22,646 nucleotides of DNA from JBPOIS01 sp052034295. GTDB lineage: Bacteria; Pseudomonadota; Gammaproteobacteria; Pseudomonadales; Moraxellaceae. This document shows, piece by piece, positions 1 through 8,337 of the stretch. Within the stretch, counting starts at the first letter, position 1. Every line of letters starts with the position of its first letter. The stretch is from NCBI GenBank assembly GCA_052034295.1, contig JBPOIS010000094.1, positions 1 through 22,646 on the forward strand, read 5' to 3'. The position numbers and the translations under genes are program-made. Under the pieces are notes generated by a model, which was not told the origin of the DNA, made no database searches, and saw nothing but the letters and a program-made list of their open reading frames with translations.

Positions 1-1296
<1,296 letters not shown>

Positions 1297-1321
1297 GCGG
1301 TGATCCTGTCAGTCTGGCCCA

Positions 1322-1350
1322 AGCATAGCCAAAGCCGGGAGACGGCCCAA
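1322..1350 (-). promoter_or_regulatory. Possible dnaX promoter
   Basis: On the minus strand, TTGGGC (1350-1345) and TATGCT (1327-1322) are separated by 17 bases, about 25 bases upstream of the dnaX start. Each box matches the sigma-70 consensus at about four of six positions. The spacing is ideal, but the match could arise by chance. The rest of 1297-1558 holds the upstream gene's terminator and no ORF I would call. I looked for a 4.5S RNA here and saw none. Confidence 0.3.
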
Positions 1351-1524
1351 GTGTTTTTCAGTCCGAAACGGTCCAGACGCCGCTACAGGGCTGCAAAAAC
1401 ACCGGGCAGCTCCGGAAACATCAGCTCAGAAAATCCTGAAAATTCACCCAGAAGGCTTCGGGCCAGCGGACGTTTTTTTAAAGATCTGCCAGACGCAGCG
1501 CCCGGTACAGCGATTTTTTCAGTC

Positions 1525-1541
1525 AAAAACCCGCTTGCGGG
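1525..1541 (-). terminator. Intrinsic terminator after the serine hydrolase gene
   Basis: On the minus strand, CCCGC and GCGGG (1541-1530) form a short GC stem with a minimal loop, followed at once by five T (1529-1525). It lies 18 bases after the hydrolase stop codon, so it probably ends the DA1-like/hydrolase transcript and separates it from dnaX. Confidence 0.65.
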
Positions 1542-1558
1542 CCCCATCGCCCCCTCCA

Positions 1559-2806
1559 TCAGGCCCGGTCAGCCAGCCACAGGGCCCGCTGACTCAGCCA
1601 CCACAGCCGGGGATCGCCGGTCAGCCCGGCACTGGGATAGGTCTGCACATAGGCAAACGCCAGCCCACGCGCCGGATCACACCATGCCCCGGAGCCATTG
1701 TAGCCGATGTGTCCAAACCCCTGCCCCGCCCCCAGCGCCATGATGCGGTGATAGCCCAGCCGCCAGTGCATCGGCAGCGGCATGACCCGGTCACGCTGGC
1801 GGTTCTGCACGCTGGACAGGGCGGCAAAGGTCGCCGCTGACAGCCAGCGCTGCCCGTCCAGCGCCCCGCCCCCGGCCAGCAGCGCATAATGCCGTGCCAG
1901 CGCCCGCGCCGTGAACACGCCATTCATGGACGGCATACAGGCCTGCAGCGCACGGGGGCCAAACCAGTTCACCCTGCCCATGGCCCGGGGCCGCAGGGCA
2001 TCCTCGGCATCGGCCAGATCCTGCCCGGACCACTGCAGCAACCGCTCACCCACAGACCGTGGACGGGACGGGCTGGCACTGGAAGCAGTGCCCGGTGCCG
2101 CAGGGGCTGGGGACTGACTGGACGGCGGCATGCGCTCAAAAGGGATCGCCACCTGTGGCAACCGGGCTTCAGGCACCCCAAAAAATGCCTGCCCGTCGAG
2201 GCCCAGCGGCTGGGTCAGCTGCTCGCGCAGCACCTGCGCCAGCGGCTGTCCGGTGGCTTTTTCGACCAGTCCGCCCAGCAGATAGCCATGGCTCAGCGCC
2301 TGATAGGCGACCGACGTGCCGGGGGCAAACCGCGGCGCGGCCTGCTCAAACAGTTGCAGCATCAGCGGCCAGTTGAGCAGCTGCGCTGCGGACTGGGTGA
2401 GCTGGCGCACATCGTACAGCCCGGCACTGTGGCTGAGCAGGTGCCGCAACGTCAGCGCGGCTTTGCCCTGCTGGCCAAACTCAGGCCACCACACCGCCAC
2501 GGGGCGGTCATAGTCCAGCACCTGCTGATCGACCAGCCGATGCACCAGCGTGGCCAGCACGCCCTTGCCGGTGGAGTAGCTCATCGACAGGGTGTCGGCC
2601 TGCCAGGGCTGGCCAGGCTGCTGCCAGCCGGCCCACAGGTCCAGTACTGGCTGGCCATGGTGATACACCGCCAGCGCAGCGCCGCCAGTGGGCTGCAGGG
2701 GTTGTAGCCGGGCAAAATCCTCGCGCAGCCCAGCCCAGCGCGGCTCACAGGTACCCTGCACCGGAGCGGGGTGCCGCCAGTGCTGGAGCTGCTTCAGTGT
2801 GACCAT
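1559..2806 (-). CDS. Beta-lactamase-fold serine hydrolase (family VIII esterase-like)
   Basis: This 415-residue protein belongs to the class C beta-lactamase/penicillin-binding-like fold, which includes EstB-type esterases and D-aminopeptidase-like enzymes. The catalytic SxxK motif is Ser78-Thr-Gly-Lys81. The tyrosine motif is Tyr168 in AYQALSHGY. The third motif is His366-Ile-Gly368, in place of the KTG of true beta-lactamases. I see no signal peptide, so it is probably cytoplasmic. This, with the His-Ile-Gly motif, favours an esterase or peptidase over an antibiotic-degrading lactamase. Residues 228-250 are a Ser/Ala/Pro-rich insert between conserved blocks. The start ATG has a TGGA-type ribosome site 16 bases or less after the stop of the DA1-like gene, so the two are probably co-transcribed. 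The substrate is unknown. Confidence 0.9.
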   Translation of the reverse strand: MVTLKQLQHWRHPAPVQGTCEPRWAGLREDFARLQPLQPTGGAALAVYHHGQPVLDLWAGWQQPGQPWQADTLSMSYSTGKGVLATLVHRLVDQQVLDYDRPVAVWWPEFGQQGKAALTLRHLLSHSAGLYDVRQLTQSAAQLLNWPLMLQLFEQAAPRFAPGTSVAYQALSHGYLLGGLVEKATGQPLAQVLREQLTQPLGLDGQAFFGVPEARLPQVAIPFERMPPSSQSPAPAAPGTASSASPSRPRSVGERLLQWSGQDLADAEDALRPRAMGRVNWFGPRALQACMPSMNGVFTARALARHYALLAGGGALDGQRWLSAATFAALSSVQNRQRDRVMPLPMHWRLGYHRIMALGAGQGFGHIGYNGSGAWCDPARGLAFAYVQTYPSAGLTGDPRLWWLSQRALWLADRA

Positions 2807-2822
2807 GTTTTTTCCAGAAAAA

Positions 2823-3449
2823 TCAAATACTCAGACACAAGCCAAGCTGCCGCAGGTAGCCCATCCAGCCCTGTTGCCGCACAGCGTGCACCCCCTGCCG
2901 CAGCCCGTCACCATACACCGGGTCGCCGCGCTGCCATTCCTGCTGGCGCACCTCGGGCATCTGCGGGTTGGCCGAACCTGCCGTCAATGCCCAGGCCAGC
3001 GTCTGGCAAAAGCCCTCCTCGTCGGCAGCGTGGGCAAATGTCCACCCCTGCTGCGCCACCAGCACATGACCCAGCTCGTGGCCGAGCACCCACAGCGCCC
3101 GTGCTGCTGGGCTGCCATACTGCAAAAATACCTCGGCCCGCTGGTGCTGCCGCCCAAACCGCCCGTCCAGCCACCACTGCTGCGCCAGTCCTGCCACCCC
3201 GTTGCCGAAACGCTGTTCAAACGCGACAGGGTCCAGCAGCCGCACCCGGGTACTGCCACGGCGCAGCGACCACGGCGTCACCTGGGCGATCCGCGCCAGC
3301 AGCCACTGGGCCAGTGACTGCAACTGCTCAGGCCGGGTGACGGCCTGCGCCGCACACACCGCGCAGCTGTGCAGGTACGGATCACGCCACGGCTGCAGGG
3401 GTCGCAACCGGCAAAATGGGCACAACCACGGCACTGCCACCGCAGTCAT
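2823..3449 (-). CDS. DA1-like zinc metallopeptidase with N-terminal zinc ribbon
   Basis: This 208-residue protein has two visible parts. Cys10-Pro-Phe-Cys13 and Cys29-Ala-Val-Cys32 form a four-cysteine zinc ribbon. The rest is a metallopeptidase domain with HELGH (124-128) and EEGFCQTLAW (144-153), where Glu144 or Glu145 is the likely third zinc ligand. A later DPVYGDGLRQG block is at 176-186. The spacing HExxH...EEGxCQ...PVYGxGxR matches the C-terminal peptidase of plant DA1 proteins, in which a LIM zinc domain precedes the peptidase. That family match is from memory, not a search. No signal peptide or membrane segment is visible, so it should act in the cytoplasm. Only ATG 3449 (or GTG at codons 4 or 6) keeps the first cysteine pair. 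The start codon directly abuts the T-run of the clpA terminator, and no Shine-Dalgarno sequence is visible. A SprT-like or generic M48-type label is the main alternative. Confidence 0.8.
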   Translation of the reverse strand: MTAVAVPWLCPFCRLRPLQPWRDPYLHSCAVCAAQAVTRPEQLQSLAQWLLARIAQVTPWSLRRGSTRVRLLDPVAFEQRFGNGVAGLAQQWWLDGRFGRQHQRAEVFLQYGSPAARALWVLGHELGHVLVAQQGWTFAHAADEEGFCQTLAWALTAGSANPQMPEVRQQEWQRGDPVYGDGLRQGVHAVRQQGWMGYLRQLGLCLSI

Positions 3450-3473
3450 AAAAAACGCCAGTCTGGACTGGCG
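3450..3473 (-). terminator. Intrinsic terminator of the argC-clpA operon
   Basis: On the minus strand, CGCCAGTC and GACTGGCG pair perfectly over 8 bp with a 2-base loop (3473-3456), followed by six T (3455-3450). It begins 21 bases after the clpA stop codon. The last T is next to the A of the following gene's ATG, so any read-through message would carry this hairpin where the ribosome-binding site should be. Confidence 0.9.
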
Positions 3474-3494
3474 CTGGCAGGAGCCCCCGACAGG

Positions 3495-5774
3495 TCAGGC
3501 CGGCTCAGGCTCATTGTGGTCCTGCATGACCTCCAGCCGCAGCCGGCCATCCTCGCCCACACTGACGTGCACCACGCCGCCGTGTTCGGCCAGCTCGCCA
3601 AAGAGGATTTTTTCGGCGAGCGGTTTTTTCAGCTCATCCTGGATCAGCCGCTGCATCGGACGCGCCCCCATCATGCGGTCATAGCCACGCTCGGCCAGCC
3701 ACAGGCGGGCCTCAGGCTCCACTTCAAGCACGACTTTTTTGTCATCCAGCTGCGCCTGCAGCTCGGTGAGAAATTTGTCCACCACCGAATCCACCACCGA
3801 AGTGGGCAGCGCCTTGAACTGGATCACCGCATCCAGCCGGTTGCGGAATTCCGGGGAAAACGCCCGTTTCATGGCGTCACTGTTGTCGCTGCTGTGGTCC
3901 TGCAGGGTGAAACCAATGCTGGCGCGGCTGATGCTCTCGGCGCCAATGTTGGTGGTCATCACCAGCACCACATGGCGAAAATCGCTCTTGCGGCCATTGT
4001 TGTCGGTCAGGGTACCGTGGTCCATCACCTGCAGCAGCAGGTTGAACACATCCGGGTGGGCCTTTTCGATCTCGTCCAGCAACAGCACACAGTGCGGGTG
4101 CTTGTTCACGGCATCGGTGAGCAGCCCACCCTGATCAAAGCCCACATAACCCGGCGGGGCCCCGATCAGCCGCGACACGGTGTGCCGCTCCATGTACTCG
4201 GACATGTCAAAGCGGATCAGTTCCATGCCCATCAGCTGTGCCAACTGGCGGGTGACTTCGGTTTTGCCCACACCGGTCGGCCCGGCGAACAGGAACGAAC
4301 CGATGGGTTTTTCCGGGGCCTTCAGGCCCGCACGCGACAGCTTGATGGCCGCCGCCAGCGCCTCAATGGCTTCATCCTGGCCAAACACCACCCGCTTCAG
4401 GTCGCGCTCCAGGTTTTGCATGACGCTCTTGTCATCGCGCGACACGGTCTTGGGTGGAATACGGGCGATCTTGGCCACAATCGCTTCGATCTGGTCCACG
4501 TCAATGCTGTCCGGACGCTGCTCGGCTGGCAGCAGGCGCTGGTAGGCCCCGGCCTCGTCCACCACATCAATGGCCTTGTCCGGCAGGAAACGCTCCTGGA
4601 TGTGCTTGGCCGACAGTTCTGCCGCAGCCGCCAGCGCCGCGTCGGTGTAGCTGACCTGATGGAACTCCTCGAAACGGCTTTTCAGGCCCTTCAGGATGGC
4701 AATGGTGTCGGCCACCGAGGGCTCGTTGACGTCGATTTTCTGGAACCGCCGCGACAGCGCGTGGTCCTTTTCAAACACCTGCCGGTATTCCTGATAGGTG
4801 GTCGAACCGATGCAGCGCAGGCTGCCGTTGGCCAGCGCTGGTTTGATCAGGTTGGACACGTCCATGCTGCTGCCCATCGACGTGCCCGCGCCGATGATCA
4901 TGTGGATTTCGTCGATGAACAAAATCGCATCCGGCTGTTTTTTCAGCTCGTTCAGCAGGTTTTTGATGCGTTTTTCAAAGTCACCCCGGTACTTGGTCCC
5001 GGCCACCAGCGAACCGATGTCGAGGCTGTACACGGTGGCACGCAGCAGCGGCTCGGGGGCCTTGCCATTGACGATCAGCCACGCCAGCCCTTCGGCGATG
5101 GAGGTCTTGCCCACGCCAGGATCGCCGACCAGCAGCGGGTTGTTCTTGCGGCGGCGGCACAGGATCTGTGCGGTGCGCTCGATTTCCTTTTCGCGGCCAA
5201 TCAGCGGATCGGTGCGGCCTTCGCGGGCCTGCTCGTTCAGGTTCACCGTGTAGGCCCCCAGCGGGCTCTGCCGGCCTGACGTGGTGCTGTCGTCGTCGCT
5301 GTCGGGTTCCTGGCTGGCGGCACCCTCGCCCGGCTCTTCATCCTTGCGGATGCCGTGTGACAGGTACTGGGTCAGGTCCAGGCGGTTGATCTGCTGTTTT
5401 TTCAGCAGGTAAATGGCGAAGCTGTCACGCTCGGAGTACATGGCCACCAGCACATCGGCGCCTTCCACTGAGCGGTTGTTGCCGCCGGACTGCACATGAA
5501 AAATCGCCCGCTGCAGGATGCGGTCAAAGCTGTCGGTGGGCTGCGGGGTCTGCTCGCGGTTGTCGGGCAGCACCGGCGTGTGAGTGTCGATGTATTCGGT
5601 CAGCTCACGGCGCAGCAGCGGGACATCGGCCCCACAGGCGCGCAGGGCATTGACGGCGCTGTCGTTTTCCAGCAGCGACAGCAGCAGGTGTTCGACGGTC
5701 AGGAATTCATGGTGTTTCTGTCTGGCCGTCGTGACAGCCAGACGCAGCGATACTTCCAATTGGCGACTGAGCAT
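3495..5774 (-). CDS. clpA: ATP-dependent Clp protease ATP-binding subunit ClpA
   Basis: ClpA is the AAA+ unfoldase that feeds substrates to ClpP, including N-degron proteins delivered by ClpS. The 759-residue length is almost the same as E. coli ClpA (758). Residues 1-140 form the Clp N-domain (MLSRQLEVSLRLAV start). A charged, acidic linker follows around residues 144-165. The first AAA module has Walker A GDPGVGKT at 217-224. The second has GPTGVGKT at 498-505 and LLDEIEKAHPD. An IGF-type loop (RASIGFTLQ) for ClpP docking is present. The frame stays open 40 codons further upstream, but that part is clpS in another frame. The start at 5774 has GAGG five bases before ATG, overlapping the clpS stop (TGAGG), so the two genes are translationally coupled. 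Confidence 0.98.
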   Translation of the reverse strand: MLSRQLEVSLRLAVTTARQKHHEFLTVEHLLLSLLENDSAVNALRACGADVPLLRRELTEYIDTHTPVLPDNREQTPQPTDSFDRILQRAIFHVQSGGNNRSVEGADVLVAMYSERDSFAIYLLKKQQINRLDLTQYLSHGIRKDEEPGEGAASQEPDSDDDSTTSGRQSPLGAYTVNLNEQAREGRTDPLIGREKEIERTAQILCRRRKNNPLLVGDPGVGKTSIAEGLAWLIVNGKAPEPLLRATVYSLDIGSLVAGTKYRGDFEKRIKNLLNELKKQPDAILFIDEIHMIIGAGTSMGSSMDVSNLIKPALANGSLRCIGSTTYQEYRQVFEKDHALSRRFQKIDVNEPSVADTIAILKGLKSRFEEFHQVSYTDAALAAAAELSAKHIQERFLPDKAIDVVDEAGAYQRLLPAEQRPDSIDVDQIEAIVAKIARIPPKTVSRDDKSVMQNLERDLKRVVFGQDEAIEALAAAIKLSRAGLKAPEKPIGSFLFAGPTGVGKTEVTRQLAQLMGMELIRFDMSEYMERHTVSRLIGAPPGYVGFDQGGLLTDAVNKHPHCVLLLDEIEKAHPDVFNLLLQVMDHGTLTDNNGRKSDFRHVVLVMTTNIGAESISRASIGFTLQDHSSDNSDAMKRAFSPEFRNRLDAVIQFKALPTSVVDSVVDKFLTELQAQLDDKKVVLEVEPEARLWLAERGYDRMMGARPMQRLIQDELKKPLAEKILFGELAEHGGVVHVSVGEDGRLRLEVMQDHNEPEPA

Positions 5775-5781
5775 AGAGACC

Positions 5782-6246
5782 TCATTGCGGTTGCGGCTCG
5801 ATCTGGCACAACAGCGGATGCCCCTGTGACCGGGCATGGTGGTTGACCTGTTGAGCCTTGGTTTCGGCAATGTCTCGCGGGTAAATCCCGGCAATCCCTT
5901 TGCCCCGATAATGCACTGTTAGCATTACCTCGGTCGCCCGGTCAAGATCATGTCCAAAGTAGCGCTGTAGCACTTCGATTACAAACTCCATGGGGGTGTA
6001 GTCGTCGTTAAACAAGACCACCAGATAAAGTGGCGGCGGCTGCAGTTGCGGCGGTGCCACCAGCACATCCACGTCCCCGGCGTCGCTGTCCCCCTCCCGG
6101 GGCTGCGACAGGTGCCAGTCGCGGTCGGCAGGCACCGGCTGCAGGCGCTGCCCCTGGGCATCCTGCCAGCCCATGGCCTGCAGGGTCCAGGGTGGACTCT
6201 CCGGGGACAGGGGCTGGAGAAAATCAGGGAACCGGAGGCTGCTCAT
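5782..6246 (-). CDS. clpS: ClpS adaptor of the N-degron pathway, with long N-terminal extension
   Basis: ClpS binds proteins with N-terminal Leu, Phe, Tyr or Trp and hands them to ClpA. The core starts at about residue 71 with PPLYLVVLFNDDYTPMEFV. Asn80-Asp81-Asp82 and His112 correspond to the degron-pocket residues Asn34, Asp35, Asp36 and His66 of E. coli ClpS. Met86 corresponds to the gatekeeper Met40. The protein ends with HPLLCQIEPQPQ. From ATG 6246 it has 154 residues, against 106 in E. coli, because of about 45 extra residues rich in Pro, Gln and acidic residues before the core. This start overlaps the end of the upstream gene by 23 bases. A later ATG (codon 25) or GTG codons around 59-63 could be the true start and would give a normal length. 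The clpA start lies 7 bases after its stop codon. Confidence 0.93.
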   Translation of the reverse strand: MSSLRFPDFLQPLSPESPPWTLQAMGWQDAQGQRLQPVPADRDWHLSQPREGDSDAGDVDVLVAPPQLQPPPLYLVVLFNDDYTPMEFVIEVLQRYFGHDLDRATEVMLTVHYRGKGIAGIYPRDIAETKAQQVNHHARSQGHPLLCQIEPQPQ

Positions 6247-7102
6247 GCATCTGCACCTTTGTGGACGGCGGGACTGAAGAGGGACGTGGACCCGGCGCGG
6301 CGGTGGTTTTGGCTGGCTGGCCCGCCGGACTGGCGGGTTGACTGGCCGGGTCAGTGGGTGGCGGCGGCACATCGGCCAGTGTGGCCGGCAGGTCAGTCAG
6401 CACTGCACCCTGCTCCCAGGCATAGCGGCGCACCACCGGCACAGCCCCGCCCTGCACGCGGACCTCAATGAACTGGGGCGTCACGCCCTTGGGCATGGTC
6501 CAGCGCCCGGTCAGCCGCAGGAATCCCTGTACGCTGAACCGGCTGGGCTGCACCGGCACTTCCAGCAGGGTGTCGCCGTCAATCAGGTAAATGGACAGCG
6601 TGCCATTGACCGGGCGACCACTGGCCGGCATGGCCATCAGGTCCACGCGGTACTCAAACGCCTGCTCCGGCAAGGGCCGGATCTGCACCTCGCGCAGGTC
6701 CAGCGGTGCGCCGCCCTGCCGGATCACCCAGCCCATCAGACCCTCCAGTCGGGCCTGCGCCAGTTGCTGGGCATCGGGGAGGGTGGCCAGCTGGCTGGTG
6801 AGCTGGTGGTTGTTTTCCACCGCCAGATCCCGCTCCTGGGTGGTCACGGTCATGCTCTGGCTAAGCGTGTCGATGGAAGCCTGCTGGGTCTGCAGGGTCT
6901 TGCGCAGTTTTTCGACCTGGTCAGCGCTGGCCCCAACCGCCGTCATGCCCTGCTGATGGCCCACCGAGTAGCCCAGCAGGGCGCTGCCGCCGCCCAGCAC
7001 CACCCCGGCCAGGGCCAGCAGGTAGGGGTGTACCCCGATGCGGCGCTTGGCCAGCGGCGATGGGGGCTGTGTGGAGGTTTGCATGTCGGGTTTCACATCC
7101 AT
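6224..7102 (-). CDS. Single-pass membrane protein with coiled coil (DUF6776-like)
   Basis: This 292-residue protein has no assigned function. A basic N-terminus (KRR at 19-21) precedes one membrane helix (about 26-47, LALAGVVLGGGSALLGYSVG). A coiled-coil segment follows at about 58-107. A globular beta-rich region (about 110-235) contains ALPLRE/YRVDLMAMP-type strands, and the tail (about 250-292) is rich in Pro, Ala and Ser. The topology suggests an inner-membrane anchor with the bulk in the periplasm. The layout resembles the DUF6776 proteins encoded after argC in Pseudomonas; this comes from memory and is tentative. ATG 7102 shares its A with the argC TGA stop, so translation is coupled. 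The frame is open far upstream through argC, but that part has argC-shadow composition, so I trimmed it. ATG 7084 is an alternative start. Confidence 0.75.
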   Translation of the reverse strand: MDVKPDMQTSTQPPSPLAKRRIGVHPYLLALAGVVLGGGSALLGYSVGHQQGMTAVGASADQVEKLRKTLQTQQASIDTLSQSMTVTTQERDLAVENNHQLTSQLATLPDAQQLAQARLEGLMGWVIRQGGAPLDLREVQIRPLPEQAFEYRVDLMAMPASGRPVNGTLSIYLIDGDTLLEVPVQPSRFSVQGFLRLTGRWTMPKGVTPQFIEVRVQGGAVPVVRRYAWEQGAVLTDLPATLADVPPPPTDPASQPASPAGQPAKTTAAPGPRPSSVPPSTKVQMHEQPPVP

Positions 7103-8154
7103 CAGGGCATCAGGGGAACGGGGTCCAGCCCCAGGGTTTCGGGCAGGCCACACATCAGGTTCATGTTCTGTACGGCCTGACCGGCAGCGCCCTTGACCAG
7201 ATTGTCCTGCACCACCAGCACCACCAGCAGGTCCGGCTGGGGCCGGTGCAGGGCGATGCGCAGCAGGTTGGAGCCGCGCACCGAGCGGGTTTCGGGCAGG
7301 GCACGAGCCGGCATCACATCCACAAAGGGTTCTCCCGCAAAGCGCTGTTCGTACAGGGCCTGCAGGTCCGCAGCCTGCCCAGCCGCCGTCAGGCGCACAT
7401 ACAGGGTGGAGAACATGCCCCGGATCATCGGCACCAAATGCGGCACAAAGGTCAGTTCGGACAAGGCGTCGGCCATGGCCGGGTTGATCACCCCGAGGCC
7501 CTGGACGATTTCGGGGTGGTGACGGTGGCCACTGACCCCATAGGCCTTGAAGCTGTCGGCGCTCTCGCTGAACAGCAGGCTGGTTTCGGCTTTGCGCCCG
7601 GCACCCGACACACCGGATTTGGCATCGACGATCAGGCTGGCCGGGTCGATCAGGTCGGTGGCCGATTCCAGCAGCGGCAACAGTCCAAGCTGCACCGTGG
7701 TCGGATAGCAGCCGGGATTGCCGATGATGCGGGCCTGGCGGATTTTTTCGCGGTGGACCTCGGGCAGGCCATACACCGATTCGCGCAGCAGGTCCGGGCA
7801 GCTGTGCGGCATGCCGTACCATTTTTCAAAGGCCGCCAGATCCTGCAGGCGAAAATCCGCTGCCAGATCAATCAGCTTGCTGCCCTGCGCCATCAGCGCC
7901 GGGGCCTGTTTCATGGCCACACCATGCGGGGTGGCAAAAAACACCACATCACAGCCTTCCAGCGCGTCCGGACCCGTGTCACTGAAACACAGATCGGTCT
8001 GGCCACGCAGGCTGGGAAACAGGTCATCCACCCGCCGGCCTGCTTCGGTGCGGGAGGTCAGGGCCTTGATCCGGACCTGCGGATGGCGCAGCAGCAGCCG
8101 CACCAGTTCAACCCCTGTGTAGCCTGTGCCACCGACAATACCGACCGAAATCAA
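7102..8154 (-). CDS. argC: N-acetyl-gamma-glutamyl-phosphate reductase
   Basis: ArgC reduces N-acetylglutamyl phosphate to the semialdehyde with NADPH in arginine biosynthesis. The protein has 350 residues. The Rossmann motif GGTGYTG is at residues 8-14. The catalytic cysteine is Cys149 in GNPGCYPT. The catalytic histidine region VSGHRHHPEI lies near residue 210. The start codon is TTG at 8154-8152, supported by a strong AGGAG sequence about 7 bases upstream and by the exact family N-terminus right after it. It is the first gene of a run (argC, membrane coiled-coil gene, clpS, clpA) with overlaps or gaps of a few bases, ended by the hairpin at 3450-3473. Confidence 0.97.
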   Translation of the reverse strand: MISVGIVGGTGYTGVELVRLLLRHPQVRIKALTSRTEAGRRVDDLFPSLRGQTDLCFSDTGPDALEGCDVVFFATPHGVAMKQAPALMAQGSKLIDLAADFRLQDLAAFEKWYGMPHSCPDLLRESVYGLPEVHREKIRQARIIGNPGCYPTTVQLGLLPLLESATDLIDPASLIVDAKSGVSGAGRKAETSLLFSESADSFKAYGVSGHRHHPEIVQGLGVINPAMADALSELTFVPHLVPMIRGMFSTLYVRLTAAGQAADLQALYEQRFAGEPFVDVMPARALPETRSVRGSNLLRIALHRPQPDLLVVLVVQDNLVKGAAGQAVQNMNLMCGLPETLGLDPVPLMP

Positions 8155-8221
8155 GACTGTTCTCCTCTGCTGGCCTGCGGCTCACCCCGGACCGATGCCG
8201 GACCGGTGTGCCCAAAGTGCC

Positions 8222-8250
8222 GTAGTATGACAGGAAGCCCCGGTGGACAA
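8222..8250 (-). promoter_or_regulatory. Possible argC operon promoter
   Basis: On the minus strand, TTGTCC (8250-8245) and TACTAC (8227-8222) are 17 bases apart, about 70 bases before the argC TTG start. The -35 box matches four of six positions and the -10 box is weak. The 183-base gap between argC and the divergent lipoprotein gene must hold promoters for both. I see no clear operator such as an ARG box. Confidence 0.25.
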
Positions 8251-8337
8251 AACCATCAAATGGCATAGACGCGGCCCGGATTTGCACGTAGAGTACGGAC
8301 AGGAACAAGATGAGAAACATTTCCACGGAGTCTGGAC

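Noticed and set aside
1297..1558. Possible 4.5S RNA gene (ffs) upstream of dnaX
   Set aside because: Some gammaproteobacteria may have ffs near dnaX, but the conserved GGAAGGAAGCAGC core is not present on either strand.
1559..2806. True class C beta-lactamase (antibiotic resistance)
   Set aside because: No signal peptide, His-Ile-Gly instead of Lys-Thr-Gly, and an esterase-like AYQALSHGY motif point to an esterase or peptidase.
3369..5279. 636-codon open frame on the plus strand opposite clpA
   Set aside because: It lies wholly antisense to a certain ClpA gene, is His/Gln/Val-rich as expected from a shadow frame in GC-rich DNA, and has no recognisable domain.
5775..5894. 40-codon N-terminal extension of clpA
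   Set aside because: It overlaps the end of clpS in another frame and reads as clpS shadow; the ATG at 5774 has a good GAGG site and the exact ClpA N-terminus.
7103..7822. 240-codon upstream extension of the coiled-coil gene inside argC
   Set aside because: It is Arg/Pro/Gly-rich argC shadow. The ATG overlapping the argC stop gives a clean membrane-anchor N-terminus.
7060..8268. 402-codon plus-strand frame opposite argC
   Set aside because: Covers a certain argC in antisense and has shadow-type composition.
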